Shown piece after piece: positions 1-7,827 of a DNA stretch of 64,000 nt (its first letter is position 1; each line of letters starts with the position of its first letter). The notes beneath the pieces were generated by a model. The model was not told where the DNA came from, ran no database searches, and saw only the letters and a list, made by a program, of their open reading frames with translations. Origin of the DNA: RBG-13-51-18 sp963739395 (GTDB lineage Bacteria; Chloroflexota; Dehalococcoidia; Dehalococcoidales; RBG-16-60-22); the NCBI GenBank assembly GCA_963739395.1, contig CAVUAE010000002.1:256524-320523 (forward strand), written 5' to 3'. The translations under genes and the position numbers were made by a program.

Positions 1-681
1 CACATCGCGGCGCAGTTCAGCCGGCGTTTTCGTCGATTTATCCATCAGATGAGCAGCACCAAGCATCGTCTGTAAAACCAGCTTCTCGGTATCTTGCCTT
101 TTAAGCCCCAACGCCACCGCCCCATCGATAAGCGACTCGGCGAATAAAAAGAAATAGGCTGGCCCGCTGCCGCTGATAGCCGTTACTTTGTCAAGGTATT
201 CCTCATCGTCGAAATAAATCTCTTTACCCATCGCGTTGAGGATTTTACGTGCTAACTCTTTTTGTTTGGCAGTGACCTCTTGAGTAGCCGTCCAGCCGCT
301 GATGCCTAGCCCGATTTGCGCCGGCGTGTTAGGCATTGCCCTGACAATTTTACGGTGTCCCGTGCCTTTGGCGATAGTATTTATTTTTACCCCAGCGGCT
401 ATCGACAGTATAACCTGGTCGGACTTAATATTGCCTTTCAGGTCAGCCAGGACTTCCTTGATATTCTGGGGCTTGACCGCCAGCACGACTACTTTTTTAC
501 CCTGAACGGCTTCTTTGATATCTGTCGTGACGTTAGTCTTATATTGCTTTTTAAGATATTGACGGCGGGATACGCTGATATCACTGACGGCAATATCCGC
601 TGGTTTACCAAGCTTTTTTTTCAATAAAGCCTTGATAATCGCCTCCCCCATATTCCCCCCGCCGATAAATGCTATTTTCAT
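1..681 (-). CDS. proC: Pyrroline-5-carboxylate reductase (3' end outside window)
   Basis: Catalyses the last step of proline synthesis, the NAD(P)H-dependent reduction of 1-pyrroline-5-carboxylate, in the cytoplasm. The ATG at 681 opens a frame that stays open to base 1, giving 227 residues of a family usually near 270, so only the C-terminal end is missing. The N-terminal Rossmann loop reads FIGGGNMGEA, followed by the family motifs MPNTPA and SGSGPAYFF, which lie at the cofactor and substrate site. It lies 10 bases after the upstream membrane-protein gene and is probably the last visible gene of the dinB-leuS-orf-proC transcript. Confidence 0.95.
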   Translation of the reverse strand, partial: MKIAFIGGGNMGEAIIKALLKKKLGKPADIAVSDISVSRRQYLKKQYKTNVTTDIKEAVQGKKVVVLAVKPQNIKEVLADLKGNIKSDQVILSIAAGVKINTIAKGTGHRKIVRAMPNTPAQIGLGISGWTATQEVTAKQKELARKILNAMGKEIYFDDEEYLDKVTAISGSGPAYFFLFAESLIDGAVALGLKRQDTEKLVLQTMLGAAHLMDKSTKTPAELRRDV

Positions 682-691
682 ACTAACCTAC

Positions 692-1327
692 TCAATGTTT
701 TGGAATTGCTCCTTTAATACTCTCTATGCTTCGTTCAATACCTTGTAGTTCACGTAAAATATCATTTATATCAGAATATTGTCCCCAAATCATTCTCCCT
801 TCTTTTTTTATTATAGAAAAATCAATTTCTAGAATCTGGGACAACTCTTGATTATAGCTATCTTTAAAAAACACCACTACCTTAACGTGCCCACCTTTAT
901 AATATATATCTCCACCAATGAAAAGATAAACTTTATGTCCTCTTTCAATTGTAGGAATATACAATAGCTTTTTGGAATCAAGATTAGTTGCTTCAATATC
1001 TACCTTCACCTCTCTAGCAACACCACCAGAATTAACCAAATATAAATAACTAAAACCACCACCAGCAGTAAATCCTTCTGGTTGTATTGAAAAAGCTGGT
1101 TTTACAGCATCGATTCTTGTCTGCTGTATTTCTTGTAAAGTTTTCCGGTTTTCAAATACCAATAATATAGTAGCAAAGGCATATATGCCAGTGAGTAAAC
1201 ATAGACCAAATGTCGCTAGGTTACTAAAATTATATTCTCGAATTAATCCAATAACTAAGACTAAGAATATTCCTAAAAAACCAACTAGTATAAACATCAT
1301 AGAATTGTTTAATATTTTCTTCGCCAT
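692..1327 (-). CDS. Hypothetical membrane protein with two N-terminal TM segments
   Basis: Not recognised. The 211-residue product has two hydrophobic segments (about residues 10-28 and 36-58), a short charged stretch (ENRKTLQEIQQTRID), then a soluble domain with alternating hydrophobic strands that could be a beta-sandwich. The start at 1327 is preceded by GAGGTGAGAT, a ribosome site that overlaps the leuS stop, so it is probably translated together with leuS. Its DNA is clearly more AT-rich than leuS or proC, which suggests a gene acquired between two housekeeping genes. No function is inferred. Confidence 0.75.
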   Translation of the reverse strand: MAKKILNNSMMFILVGFLGIFLVLVIGLIREYNFSNLATFGLCLLTGIYAFATILLVFENRKTLQEIQQTRIDAVKPAFSIQPEGFTAGGGFSYLYLVNSGGVAREVKVDIEATNLDSKKLLYIPTIERGHKVYLFIGGDIYYKGGHVKVVVFFKDSYNQELSQILEIDFSIIKKEGRMIWGQYSDINDILRELQGIERSIESIKGAIPKH

Positions 1328-1330
1328 ATC

Positions 1331-4117
1331 TCACCTCACCACTATGTTAATCAGTTTACCCGGCACATAAATAACCTTTGCCACTTGTTTCCCTTGAATA
1401 AAGGGCTTAACTTTTTCCAGCCCTATCGCCAGCTTTTTCGCCTCTTCTTCGGAAATGGAAACCGGCGCGGTTAGTCTATCACGCAGCTTGCCGTTTACCT
1501 GCACTACCAGAGTAAACTCATCGCTAGTGACTAGTTTTTCGTCCCATTTCGGCCAGCGCTGGTTGTGGATGCTGTATTTATTACCAATCTGTTTCCAGAG
1601 TTCCTCACTGATGTGCGGTGCCGTCGGCGCCAAAAGCAGCAGCAATATTTTTATCGCTTCGTTCCATGTTTTAACGGATACGCTGCCTGCTTCTTTAACC
1701 TTACCCAGATAGTTCGTCAATTCCATTAGCGCTGCCACCATCGTATTCAGGCGTATTTTATCGAAATCTTCGGTCGTTTTCTTGATAGTCTGGTGAACCA
1801 GACGCATTAAATCCTCATCGCCTTTAGAGCTGGAGGATTTGTATTCCCCTACTACCAGATTCCACAACCGGTGCAGCCAGCGATTGATGCCGCTAATGCC
1901 ACTGTCATCCCACTCGCCGCCCTGTTCCCAGGGAGCGATAAACATCATATAGGCGCGTACCGTATCAACCCCCAAGTCTGCTACATATTCATCCGGGTTG
2001 ACCACGTTGCCCCGGGACTTGCTCATCTTCCGCTGATTAAGGATAATGGTCCCCTGGTTGAAAAGCTTCAGAAATGGCTCTCGAAAATCTACTATCCCCA
2101 TATCACAGATAGCCTTGGTAAAGAAACGGGTATAGAGCAGGTGCATCACGGCGTGCTCGGCGCCACCAGTATAGAAGTTCACTGGCATCCATTGCTTAAC
2201 TTTTGCCGGGTCGAAAGCTCGGTCCTTTTCATGTGGACTGGTGTAGCGCTCCATATACCAGCACGAGCACACAAACCCATCGAGAGTGTCCGTCTCGCGT
2301 TTGGCGGCACCCCCGCATTTAGGGCACTTAACATTGACGAACTTCTCGTGATATTTAAGCGGTGATTCGCCTGTAGGTTTGAACTCGGCATCCTCCGGTA
2401 GCAAGACAGGCAGGTCTTTTTCCGGCACCGGTACGATGCCGCACTTGGGGCAATGAATCATCGGTATCGGCGCGCCCCAGTAGCGCTGCCGCGATACCAG
2501 CCAGTCGCGGATTTTATAGCTTATAGTACGTTTGCCCCACCCTTTTTCCTCCAGGTATTTGGCGATAGGCTCGATGCCGGGACCTTTTCCCGTCATGACG
2601 CCAGAATGAATCATCTTCCCGAATTCCGGGTGGTAAAGCCGGTCGCGATAGAACTCAAGGGTATTGAGCATTTCAACGACAGTGCGGCAATCGCGTACGT
2701 TGGGCTCTGCCGCCTTGCAGCGTTCCATGATTTCCTTCTCCGACGCTATGGAATCCAAATCCAATGTGGTAATCTCACCGCCTTTACCGCCGAAGAAAAA
2801 GCGCCATGGCGAACCGACGATTTCGACCCAACCTTTATCTATGTTAAGATACTTTTTCAATAGCTCAATATATTTTCCCGCCTGCGCTTCGCCGTGCATA
2901 GTGACGTACCAGCCGCCGATTCCTTCTCCGGGCCGGTATTCGAAGCCGCCTTTTTTCAGTTCCTCTTCAAAACCCTCCTTCATCGTGCCAGGGAAGGCAA
3001 AACTCCTGGCGATGCCATCAGGAGGAGCGATGACGGGGATAATCGGGATACCATATTTCAATGCGAAAGCGAAATCACGTTCATCGTGGGCGGGCACGGC
3101 CATGACCGCGCCTGTGCCGTAGCTCAAGAGAACATAATCAGCTATCCAAATAGGCACTTTCGTCCCGTTGAGCCGATTGACACAGTAGGCACCGATAAAA
3201 ACGCCGTCCTTTTCCTTTTCGGTAGAAAGACGTTCGATATCCGTCAGGCGGCGGGATTTAGTAATGTATGCCTGAACCTCGGCTTTCTTTTCCGAGGAAG
3301 TCAGCTTTTCCACCAACGGATGTTCTGGTGCCAAGACCATGAAGGTAACGCCGTAAACAGTATCCGGGCGAGTGGTGAATACCTTGATTTCTTTTTCTGC
3401 CACGTCCGGATGGTCGAGGGCGAAAGATATTTCCGTGCCTTCGCTTCTGCCTATCCAGTTACGCTGCATTATCTTGATACGCTCTGGCCAGTCGATGCCA
3501 TCGAAATTTAGTAGCTCGTCGGCATAGCGGGTGATACGTAAAAGCCACTGCTTCAAGTCGCGTTTGACTACTTCCGATTCGCAACGCCAGCATTTGCCGT
3601 CTTCCACCTGCTCATTAGCAAGTACCACCTGACACTTAGGACACCAGTTAACCGGCGCCTTGCCGTAATATGCCAGGTCTTTCTCCCATAACTTGAGGAA
3701 GAACCACTGCGTCCATTTATAGTATTCGGGTAAGCAAGTAGTGACCTCCCTGGACCAGTCGTAAATCGCGCCGATACTCTTCAGCTGTCGCCGCATTTTA
3801 TCAATGTTCTGCATCGTCCATTTATAGGGATGAGCACCCTCTCTGATAGCAGCATTCTCGGCGGGAAGTCCGAAGGCATCGAAACCCATAGGATGGAGTA
3901 CATTATAACCATGCATACGCTTGTAGCGGGCAAGAACATCGGATGGCGCCATCGTATACCAGTGGCCGATATGCAGGTCGCCTGAAGTATAAGGGAACAT
4001 CGTCAGCGCGTACAACCTGGGTCGCGGGTCGTCATCCTTGACCTCGTAGAGTTTATCGTCGGCCCACTTTTGCTGCCACTTTTTTTCTATATCTTGCGGA
4101 TTATACTTATCTGCCAT
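1331..4117 (-). CDS. leuS: Leucyl-tRNA synthetase
   Basis: Class I aminoacyl-tRNA synthetase charging tRNA-Leu. The 928-residue length is normal for bacteria. The HIGH motif is at residues 49-52 (DLHIGHW) and the KMSKS loop (RKMSKSRGN) at about residue 690. Between them lie the zinc-binding insertion (CPKC...CWRC) and the CP1 editing domain. The start at 4117 (MADKYNPQ) is preferred over an upstream in-frame ATG at 4183 because GGAGAG lies 6 bases before it and the longer form would run into the dinB gene. It is in one direction with dinB, the 211-aa membrane protein and proC. Confidence 0.98.
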   Translation of the reverse strand: MADKYNPQDIEKKWQQKWADDKLYEVKDDDPRPRLYALTMFPYTSGDLHIGHWYTMAPSDVLARYKRMHGYNVLHPMGFDAFGLPAENAAIREGAHPYKWTMQNIDKMRRQLKSIGAIYDWSREVTTCLPEYYKWTQWFFLKLWEKDLAYYGKAPVNWCPKCQVVLANEQVEDGKCWRCESEVVKRDLKQWLLRITRYADELLNFDGIDWPERIKIMQRNWIGRSEGTEISFALDHPDVAEKEIKVFTTRPDTVYGVTFMVLAPEHPLVEKLTSSEKKAEVQAYITKSRRLTDIERLSTEKEKDGVFIGAYCVNRLNGTKVPIWIADYVLLSYGTGAVMAVPAHDERDFAFALKYGIPIIPVIAPPDGIARSFAFPGTMKEGFEEELKKGGFEYRPGEGIGGWYVTMHGEAQAGKYIELLKKYLNIDKGWVEIVGSPWRFFFGGKGGEITTLDLDSIASEKEIMERCKAAEPNVRDCRTVVEMLNTLEFYRDRLYHPEFGKMIHSGVMTGKGPGIEPIAKYLEEKGWGKRTISYKIRDWLVSRQRYWGAPIPMIHCPKCGIVPVPEKDLPVLLPEDAEFKPTGESPLKYHEKFVNVKCPKCGGAAKRETDTLDGFVCSCWYMERYTSPHEKDRAFDPAKVKQWMPVNFYTGGAEHAVMHLLYTRFFTKAICDMGIVDFREPFLKLFNQGTIILNQRKMSKSRGNVVNPDEYVADLGVDTVRAYMMFIAPWEQGGEWDDSGISGINRWLHRLWNLVVGEYKSSSSKGDEDLMRLVHQTIKKTTEDFDKIRLNTMVAALMELTNYLGKVKEAGSVSVKTWNEAIKILLLLLAPTAPHISEELWKQIGNKYSIHNQRWPKWDEKLVTSDEFTLVVQVNGKLRDRLTAPVSISEEEAKKLAIGLEKVKPFIQGKQVAKVIYVPGKLINIVVR

Positions 4118-4148
4118 GAATGCTCTCCATTCAAAACACAAACACGTC

Positions 4149-4682
4149 TTATTTCTTCGGTGGTGGCCACGGTGGATTTTCAATACCTTTCATTATTCCT
4201 TTAATATAGCCAATCTGCCCCGAATGCTCGCCAATCTCGCTAATCAGATGGGAGAGAGCCGTTCCGTTAGTTCCTTTCATCCACGTAAAGTCTCTCGGCT
4301 CATCTAAGTCCTTTTCGTTCAACGTTTTTAAGTAAGCGAGAGTCGTCTGGCGTACGGCAGCCGCGTATTCTTTAAGCAGTTTGAGTGTCGGCACCGGCCA
4401 GGCTTTTAACTTCGCTTCATCAAAGAAAGCACCATTATCTTGTATCTCTGTTTTGTACTTTTTATACCAGCCTTCTGCCTCGTAAATTTCCTTCCCGCCC
4501 TTAAGGATTCTATTTATCCACAGGTCTTCCACCCGCGCCAGATGCCACATAAGAAAAGCGATACTATTGCTATGAGGTTTAGTCCTCCAGGCGAGTTCAT
4601 CCTGAGAAAGCTTTTTTATAGCATCGTTAACGTATTCTTCATTTTCTTTTAAGGATAATGTTATTAGCTCGGTTGCTTTCAT
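4149..4682 (-). CDS. DinB/YfiT-like four-helix metalloprotein
   Basis: A 177-residue DinB-superfamily protein, predicted as a four-helix bundle binding a divalent metal. Possible ligand histidines are visible in MWHLARVED (about residue 47) and in the C-terminal HLISEIGEHSGQ segment. Family members include thiol-dependent S-transferases and damage-inducible proteins, but the substrate here cannot be read from sequence. It lies 31 bases upstream of leuS on the same strand and probably begins this transcript. Confidence 0.85.
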   Translation of the reverse strand: MKATELITLSLKENEEYVNDAIKKLSQDELAWRTKPHSNSIAFLMWHLARVEDLWINRILKGGKEIYEAEGWYKKYKTEIQDNGAFFDEAKLKAWPVPTLKLLKEYAAAVRQTTLAYLKTLNEKDLDEPRDFTWMKGTNGTALSHLISEIGEHSGQIGYIKGIMKGIENPPWPPPKK

Positions 4683-4769
4683 ATTAATGCCTCGATTTCA
4701 ATGAATTAATATCAGTATATAACACCTTTAATAGCTGCGTAAACAGATTGTCCTCACATTATTTTGTGC

Positions 4770-4798
4770 TTGCGCTTAGGTCGTTTTTCACCTAGAAT
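4770..4798 (+). promoter_or_regulatory. Promoter of tRNA-Leu
   Basis: TTGCGC, 17-base spacer, TAGAAT, ending 12 bases before the tRNA. The position fits a short tRNA leader. Confidence 0.6.
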
Positions 4799-4810
4799 AG
4801 AATAGCTATC

Positions 4811-4898
4811 GCCGAAGTGGCGGAATGGCAGACGCGGCGGTCTCAAAAACCGTTGAGGGGTAACTCTCGTGCCGGTTCGACTCCGGCCTTCGGCACCA
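4811..4898 (+). tRNA. tRNA-Leu (anticodon CAA)
   Basis: Acceptor strands GCCGAAG and CTTCGGC pair perfectly. The anticodon arm GCGGT/ACCGT encloses loop CTCAAAA with anticodon CAA at 4844-4846, reading UUG. The variable arm is long, as expected for a class II tRNA, and the T-arm contains GGTTCGACTCC. The CCA end is encoded (4896-4898). It stands alone between dinB (opposite strand) and a zinc-ribbon gene. Confidence 0.97.
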
Positions 4899-4900
4899 AA

Positions 4901-4930
4901 TTGTTGCCCTGCATCCAATAATGGTATAAT
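4901..4930 (+). promoter_or_regulatory. Promoter of the zinc-ribbon gene
   Basis: TTGTTG, 18-base spacer, TATAAT at 4925-4930, 32 bases before the start codon at 4963. Confidence 0.55.
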
Positions 4931-4962
4931 CAGGCTAACTAAATGGAAAGGAATAATACGAC

Positions 4963-5187
4963 ATGTTTACGTTGAAATGTCCCGCCTGCGGCGCCGAAAG
5001 TAAGTTCTCTTTCGTCGATAACAGCTACGAAGGACCGCGCCGGTGCTGGAAATGTCGTGGGACTTTTAGGATAAAAATTTCTAATAATGTGCTAATATAT
5101 TGTGAACCGATACCAGAAGCGGAATTTACCAAGGTTCAGGAACTTTACGACTTAAGAAATAAGTTTAAGAAAGAACCGCCTGCCTAA
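4963..5187 (+). CDS. Small zinc-ribbon protein
   Basis: A 74-residue protein whose N-terminal half holds a CPACG knuckle and a CWKC knuckle about 22 residues later, which can bind one zinc ion. The C-terminal half is a short charged helix. The start has AAAGGA upstream and its own promoter. It resembles the many single-ribbon proteins seen in Dehalococcoidia, but no specific family or partner is recognised. Function unknown, possibly nucleic-acid or protein binding. Confidence 0.75.
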   Translation: MFTLKCPACGAESKFSFVDNSYEGPRRCWKCRGTFRIKISNNVLIYCEPIPEAEFTKVQELYDLRNKFKKEPPA

Positions 5188-5195
5188 CGCTAGCG

Positions 5196-5315
5196 TTATT
5201 TCTTTTTGTTAAGATTTTGATCTTTTTCCCGCCGAGCCATGGCTTCCCGCTTGGCTTTTAATTCAATTAGACGAAATACTGTCTTTGCTTTCCCCGATAG
5301 TACGAAGCTCTGCAT
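5196..5315 (-). CDS. Possible 39-residue basic small protein
   Basis: A short frame starting MQSFVLSGKAK and ending DQNLNKKK, strongly basic and predicted helical. It is supported by a good ribosome site (AAAGGAG, 4 bases before the ATG) and by the absence of any other gene in this gap. It faces the zinc-ribbon gene tail to tail. No homologue is recognised; it could also be chance. Confidence 0.4.
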   Translation of the reverse strand: MQSFVLSGKAKTVFRLIELKAKREAMARREKDQNLNKKK

Positions 5316-5484
5316 TTTACTCCTTTAATGCCCTACCCTGCTTTTTAACCTTTATAAGCATAACAATTGGACATTAAAAGCCGCATAAAATATATAAAAG
5401 CTAGATAAACGAATGCTTAATAATTCATAAAGAAACATTAGCGAAACGTAATGATTGTAGCTTCAGATACGTTATTGTGTTTGG

Positions 5485-5513
5485 TTGTTTCGAAAATTTA
5501 GCTTTGTTATAAT
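5485..5513 (+). promoter_or_regulatory. Promoter of small membrane protein
   Basis: TTGTTT (5485-5490), 17-base spacer, TATAAT (5508-5513). The box lies so close to the coding start (ATG 5524) that the message is probably leaderless. An in-frame TTG at 5485 is therefore the -35 element rather than a start codon. Confidence 0.55.
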
Positions 5514-5523
5514 GCGTTTGAAT

Positions 5524-5697
5524 ATGAGACGCTTAACCAGTTTTTTCAGGCAATATCTTGGGGAAATTGTTCTAATTGCTTTAGGATTAGTATTAGTGAT
5601 TGTCGCTATCCAGGTATTAACCGGCACATTAGGTTTTAGTCTCTTTATTGCCGGAGCGATACTCTTAATTTTTGGTATTATTACATCGATTTACTGA
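5524..5697 (+). CDS. Small two-TM membrane protein
   Basis: A 57-residue hydrophobic protein: a short basic N-terminus (MRRLTSFFRQ) and then two predicted membrane helices separated by a brief loop (VLTGTLGF). The start at 5524 is chosen because the upstream in-frame ATG at 5512 overlaps the -10 box and no ribosome site is present, fitting a leaderless mRNA. No known family is recognised. Confidence 0.55.
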   Translation: MRRLTSFFRQYLGEIVLIALGLVLVIVAIQVLTGTLGFSLFIAGAILLIFGIITSIY

Positions 5698-5741
5698 CGT
5701 CAGTTCTATATATAAAGCCCGCAGTCAAAGTTGAACTCACG

Positions 5742-5770
5742 TTGCCACAGGCATATCTAAATGTTATAAT
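5742..5770 (+). promoter_or_regulatory. Promoter of tRNA-Gln
   Basis: TTGCCA, 17-base spacer, TATAAT, ending 15 bases before the tRNA gene. Confidence 0.65.
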
Positions 5771-5785
5771 TTTACGAGCAAACAT

Positions 5786-5859
5786 TGGCGAGTGGTGTAG
5801 AGGTAGCACAGAGGACTTTGGATCCTTTAGCCCAGGTTCGAATCCTGGCTCGCCAGCCA
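5786..5859 (+). tRNA. tRNA-Gln (anticodon TTG)
   Basis: Acceptor TGGCGAG/CTCGCCA, anticodon arm GAGGA/TCCTT around loop CTTTGGA with anticodon TTG at 5818-5820, T-arm CAGGTTCGAATCCTG, discriminator G and encoded CCA (5857-5859). Confidence 0.97.
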
Positions 5860-5884
5860 TCTATCTTCTAGAAATCAGCCCTTT

Positions 5885-6835
5885 TTACCAGTCCGGCGGA
5901 CCTACCTGCGTCTGCTTATCGTAAATAGGATTATAAACCAGGCTTCCCATATTTTTTAGCATCTCGTAACGCTGCGTATTCAGCGGCTCATCCGGGCAGG
6001 CACGCATTATCGCTTCGTTGCGGACGTTGAAACCTGCTTTAAATTCCGGGTGAGTGATAATAAAGAGGTCGTTGCGCCGGATACCCCTTATAACGCGTTC
6101 GCCCATCTCCACCGGGTCCATGAAAATTTTACTAAAGTCCGGCATCGGCGGCATTTTAAGCGGTGGTTGACCGGGTGGCGGTTTGGGCGGTTGCGGCGGC
6201 CAAGCTTGACCTTCATTCCGATATTTTTCCGGGCGGTTGGCAAAAGTGGAGGGCCCTAGGTTAGTAGTAGTGGGACCGGGCACCAGCACCGAAGCCCCGA
6301 TATTTAAGCTCTGAAGGTCGGTAGCTGCCGTTTCCATCATCCCCGCTAAAGCGAATTTAGTAGTGTTGTATGTGACGACACCACCTACCGCAGCTAAACC
6401 TCCAGTGGATGATGTAGCCACGATATGTCCGCCCTCGCCGTGTTTGATTATACGCGGCAGAATCGTTACCAGACCATTGATAGCGCCGCCGACATTGACG
6501 CTCATGCTAAAATCCCAATCTTTATACGTCATATTCTGCACGGGACCGCCGGAGGCTACGCCGGCGTTATTGACCAATACATGAATCTTCCCAAAGACTC
6601 TTTCCGCTTCATCAGCGGCGCGAGCATAAGCTTCACGGTCAGTCACATCCAGCTTAATGGGATGAACGGGCAGCTTTTTCTCATTGAAATATTTCATCGC
6701 TTCATCCAACGCATCCTGGCGTGAATCGGCGATAACTACCTTCATGCCGTATTTGGCGCAGGCTTTAGCGATACCCAGCCCGATACCGCTGGCGCCGCCG
6801 GTGATAAACGCAACTTTTCCTTTGATGTCTTTCAT
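5885..6835 (-). CDS. SDR-family oxidoreductase, second of a tandem pair
   Basis: A 316-residue classical short-chain dehydrogenase. The NAD(P)-binding loop is TGGASGIG near residue 13, the structural NNAG motif is present, the catalytic Ser is in ATSSTGG, and the Tyr/Lys pair is YNTTK. The acidic residue after strand 2 (VVIAD) suggests NAD rather than NADP. A proline-rich insertion and an extended C-terminal tail ending GPPDW are shared with the adjacent paralogue at 6875, marking a tandem duplication. It is the last gene of the operon with the UGSC selenoprotein. Substrate unknown. Confidence 0.92.
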   Translation of the reverse strand: MKDIKGKVAFITGGASGIGLGIAKACAKYGMKVVIADSRQDALDEAMKYFNEKKLPVHPIKLDVTDREAYARAADEAERVFGKIHVLVNNAGVASGGPVQNMTYKDWDFSMSVNVGGAINGLVTILPRIIKHGEGGHIVATSSTGGLAAVGGVVTYNTTKFALAGMMETAATDLQSLNIGASVLVPGPTTTNLGPSTFANRPEKYRNEGQAWPPQPPKPPPGQPPLKMPPMPDFSKIFMDPVEMGERVIRGIRRNDLFIITHPEFKAGFNVRNEAIMRACPDEPLNTQRYEMLKNMGSLVYNPIYDKQTQVGPPDW

Positions 6836-6874
6836 GATTTATATCTCTTTTCCTTCCTAGAATTGACTAAAAAT

Positions 6875-7807
6875 CTACCAATCCGGTGGTCCCACCGGCT
6901 GCTGTTTATCGTAAATGTAGTTATGGTATATCGTCCCGAAGGTGCTGATAATCTCAAAACGCTTTTCATTCTTCGGTTCATTCGGGATTGCCCGAATAAT
7001 CGCATCATGACGGACGATATAGCCCTCACGGAATTCAGGATGGGTATGGATGAAAAGGTCGTTACGCCTGATACCCCGCACTACCCTTTCGCCCGTCTCA
7101 ACAGGGTCCATAGCTACGATATTCATGTGTTCCGGAGGCCGATTGGGGCGATTTGGCGGTGGCGGCGGCGGCCATGCTTCTCCTTCATTCCTCAAATTGG
7201 CGGGGCGGTTTTCAAAGGTAGATTGTCCCAGATTGCCCCTCGTCGGACCCGGGAAGAGGATAGAAACACCGATATTTTTATCTACAAGGTCACTGGCGAG
7301 AGCTTCCATCATACCAGCGACGGCAAACTTGGTTGTGCAATAGGGAATCATACCACTCGCTGCGGCGATGCCCAGCGTGGACGAAGTCGAGACGATATGT
7401 CCGCCCTCGCCATGTTTCAGGATGCGCGGTAAAATGGTCATGACGCCATTGATAACGCCGCCTAGATTGACGCTTATGGCATAGTCCCAATCTTTATAGG
7501 TGACTTTTTCCGCTCCTCCACCGGCACCAATACCGGCGTTGTTGACCAGTACGTGTATCTTCCCGAAGACCTTTTCTGCTTCATCGGCGGCTTTAACGTA
7601 AGCCACGCGGTCGGTTACGTTCAGATTTATAGGATGGACAGGCAAGTTTTTCTCTTTGAAATAGACCATCGCCTCATCCAATGCTTTCTGACGCATATCA
7701 ACGATGCATACTTTCATGCCGTATTTGGCGCAGGCTTTCGCGATGCCTAGTCCGATGCCGCTGGCGCCGCCGGTGATAAAGGCAACCTTTCCTTCAATGT
7801 CTTTCAT
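6875..7807 (-). CDS. SDR-family oxidoreductase, first of a tandem pair
   Basis: A 310-residue classical SDR very similar to its neighbour at 5885: TGGASGIG cofactor loop, NNAG, catalytic Ser in STSSTLG and Tyr/Lys in YCTTK. The proline-rich segment (PPPPPNRPNRPP) and the GPPDW C-terminus recur in the paralogue. It starts 20 bases after the selenoprotein stop and ends 39 bases before the second SDR, so all three are probably co-transcribed and may act on the same substrate pathway, which is unknown. Confidence 0.92.
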   Translation of the reverse strand: MKDIEGKVAFITGGASGIGLGIAKACAKYGMKVCIVDMRQKALDEAMVYFKEKNLPVHPINLNVTDRVAYVKAADEAEKVFGKIHVLVNNAGIGAGGGAEKVTYKDWDYAISVNLGGVINGVMTILPRILKHGEGGHIVSTSSTLGIAAASGMIPYCTTKFAVAGMMEALASDLVDKNIGVSILFPGPTRGNLGQSTFENRPANLRNEGEAWPPPPPPNRPNRPPEHMNIVAMDPVETGERVVRGIRRNDLFIHTHPEFREGYIVRHDAIIRAIPNEPKNEKRFEIISTFGTIYHNYIYDKQQPVGPPDW

Positions 7808-7827
7808 AGTGATTCCCTCTTTTTACT

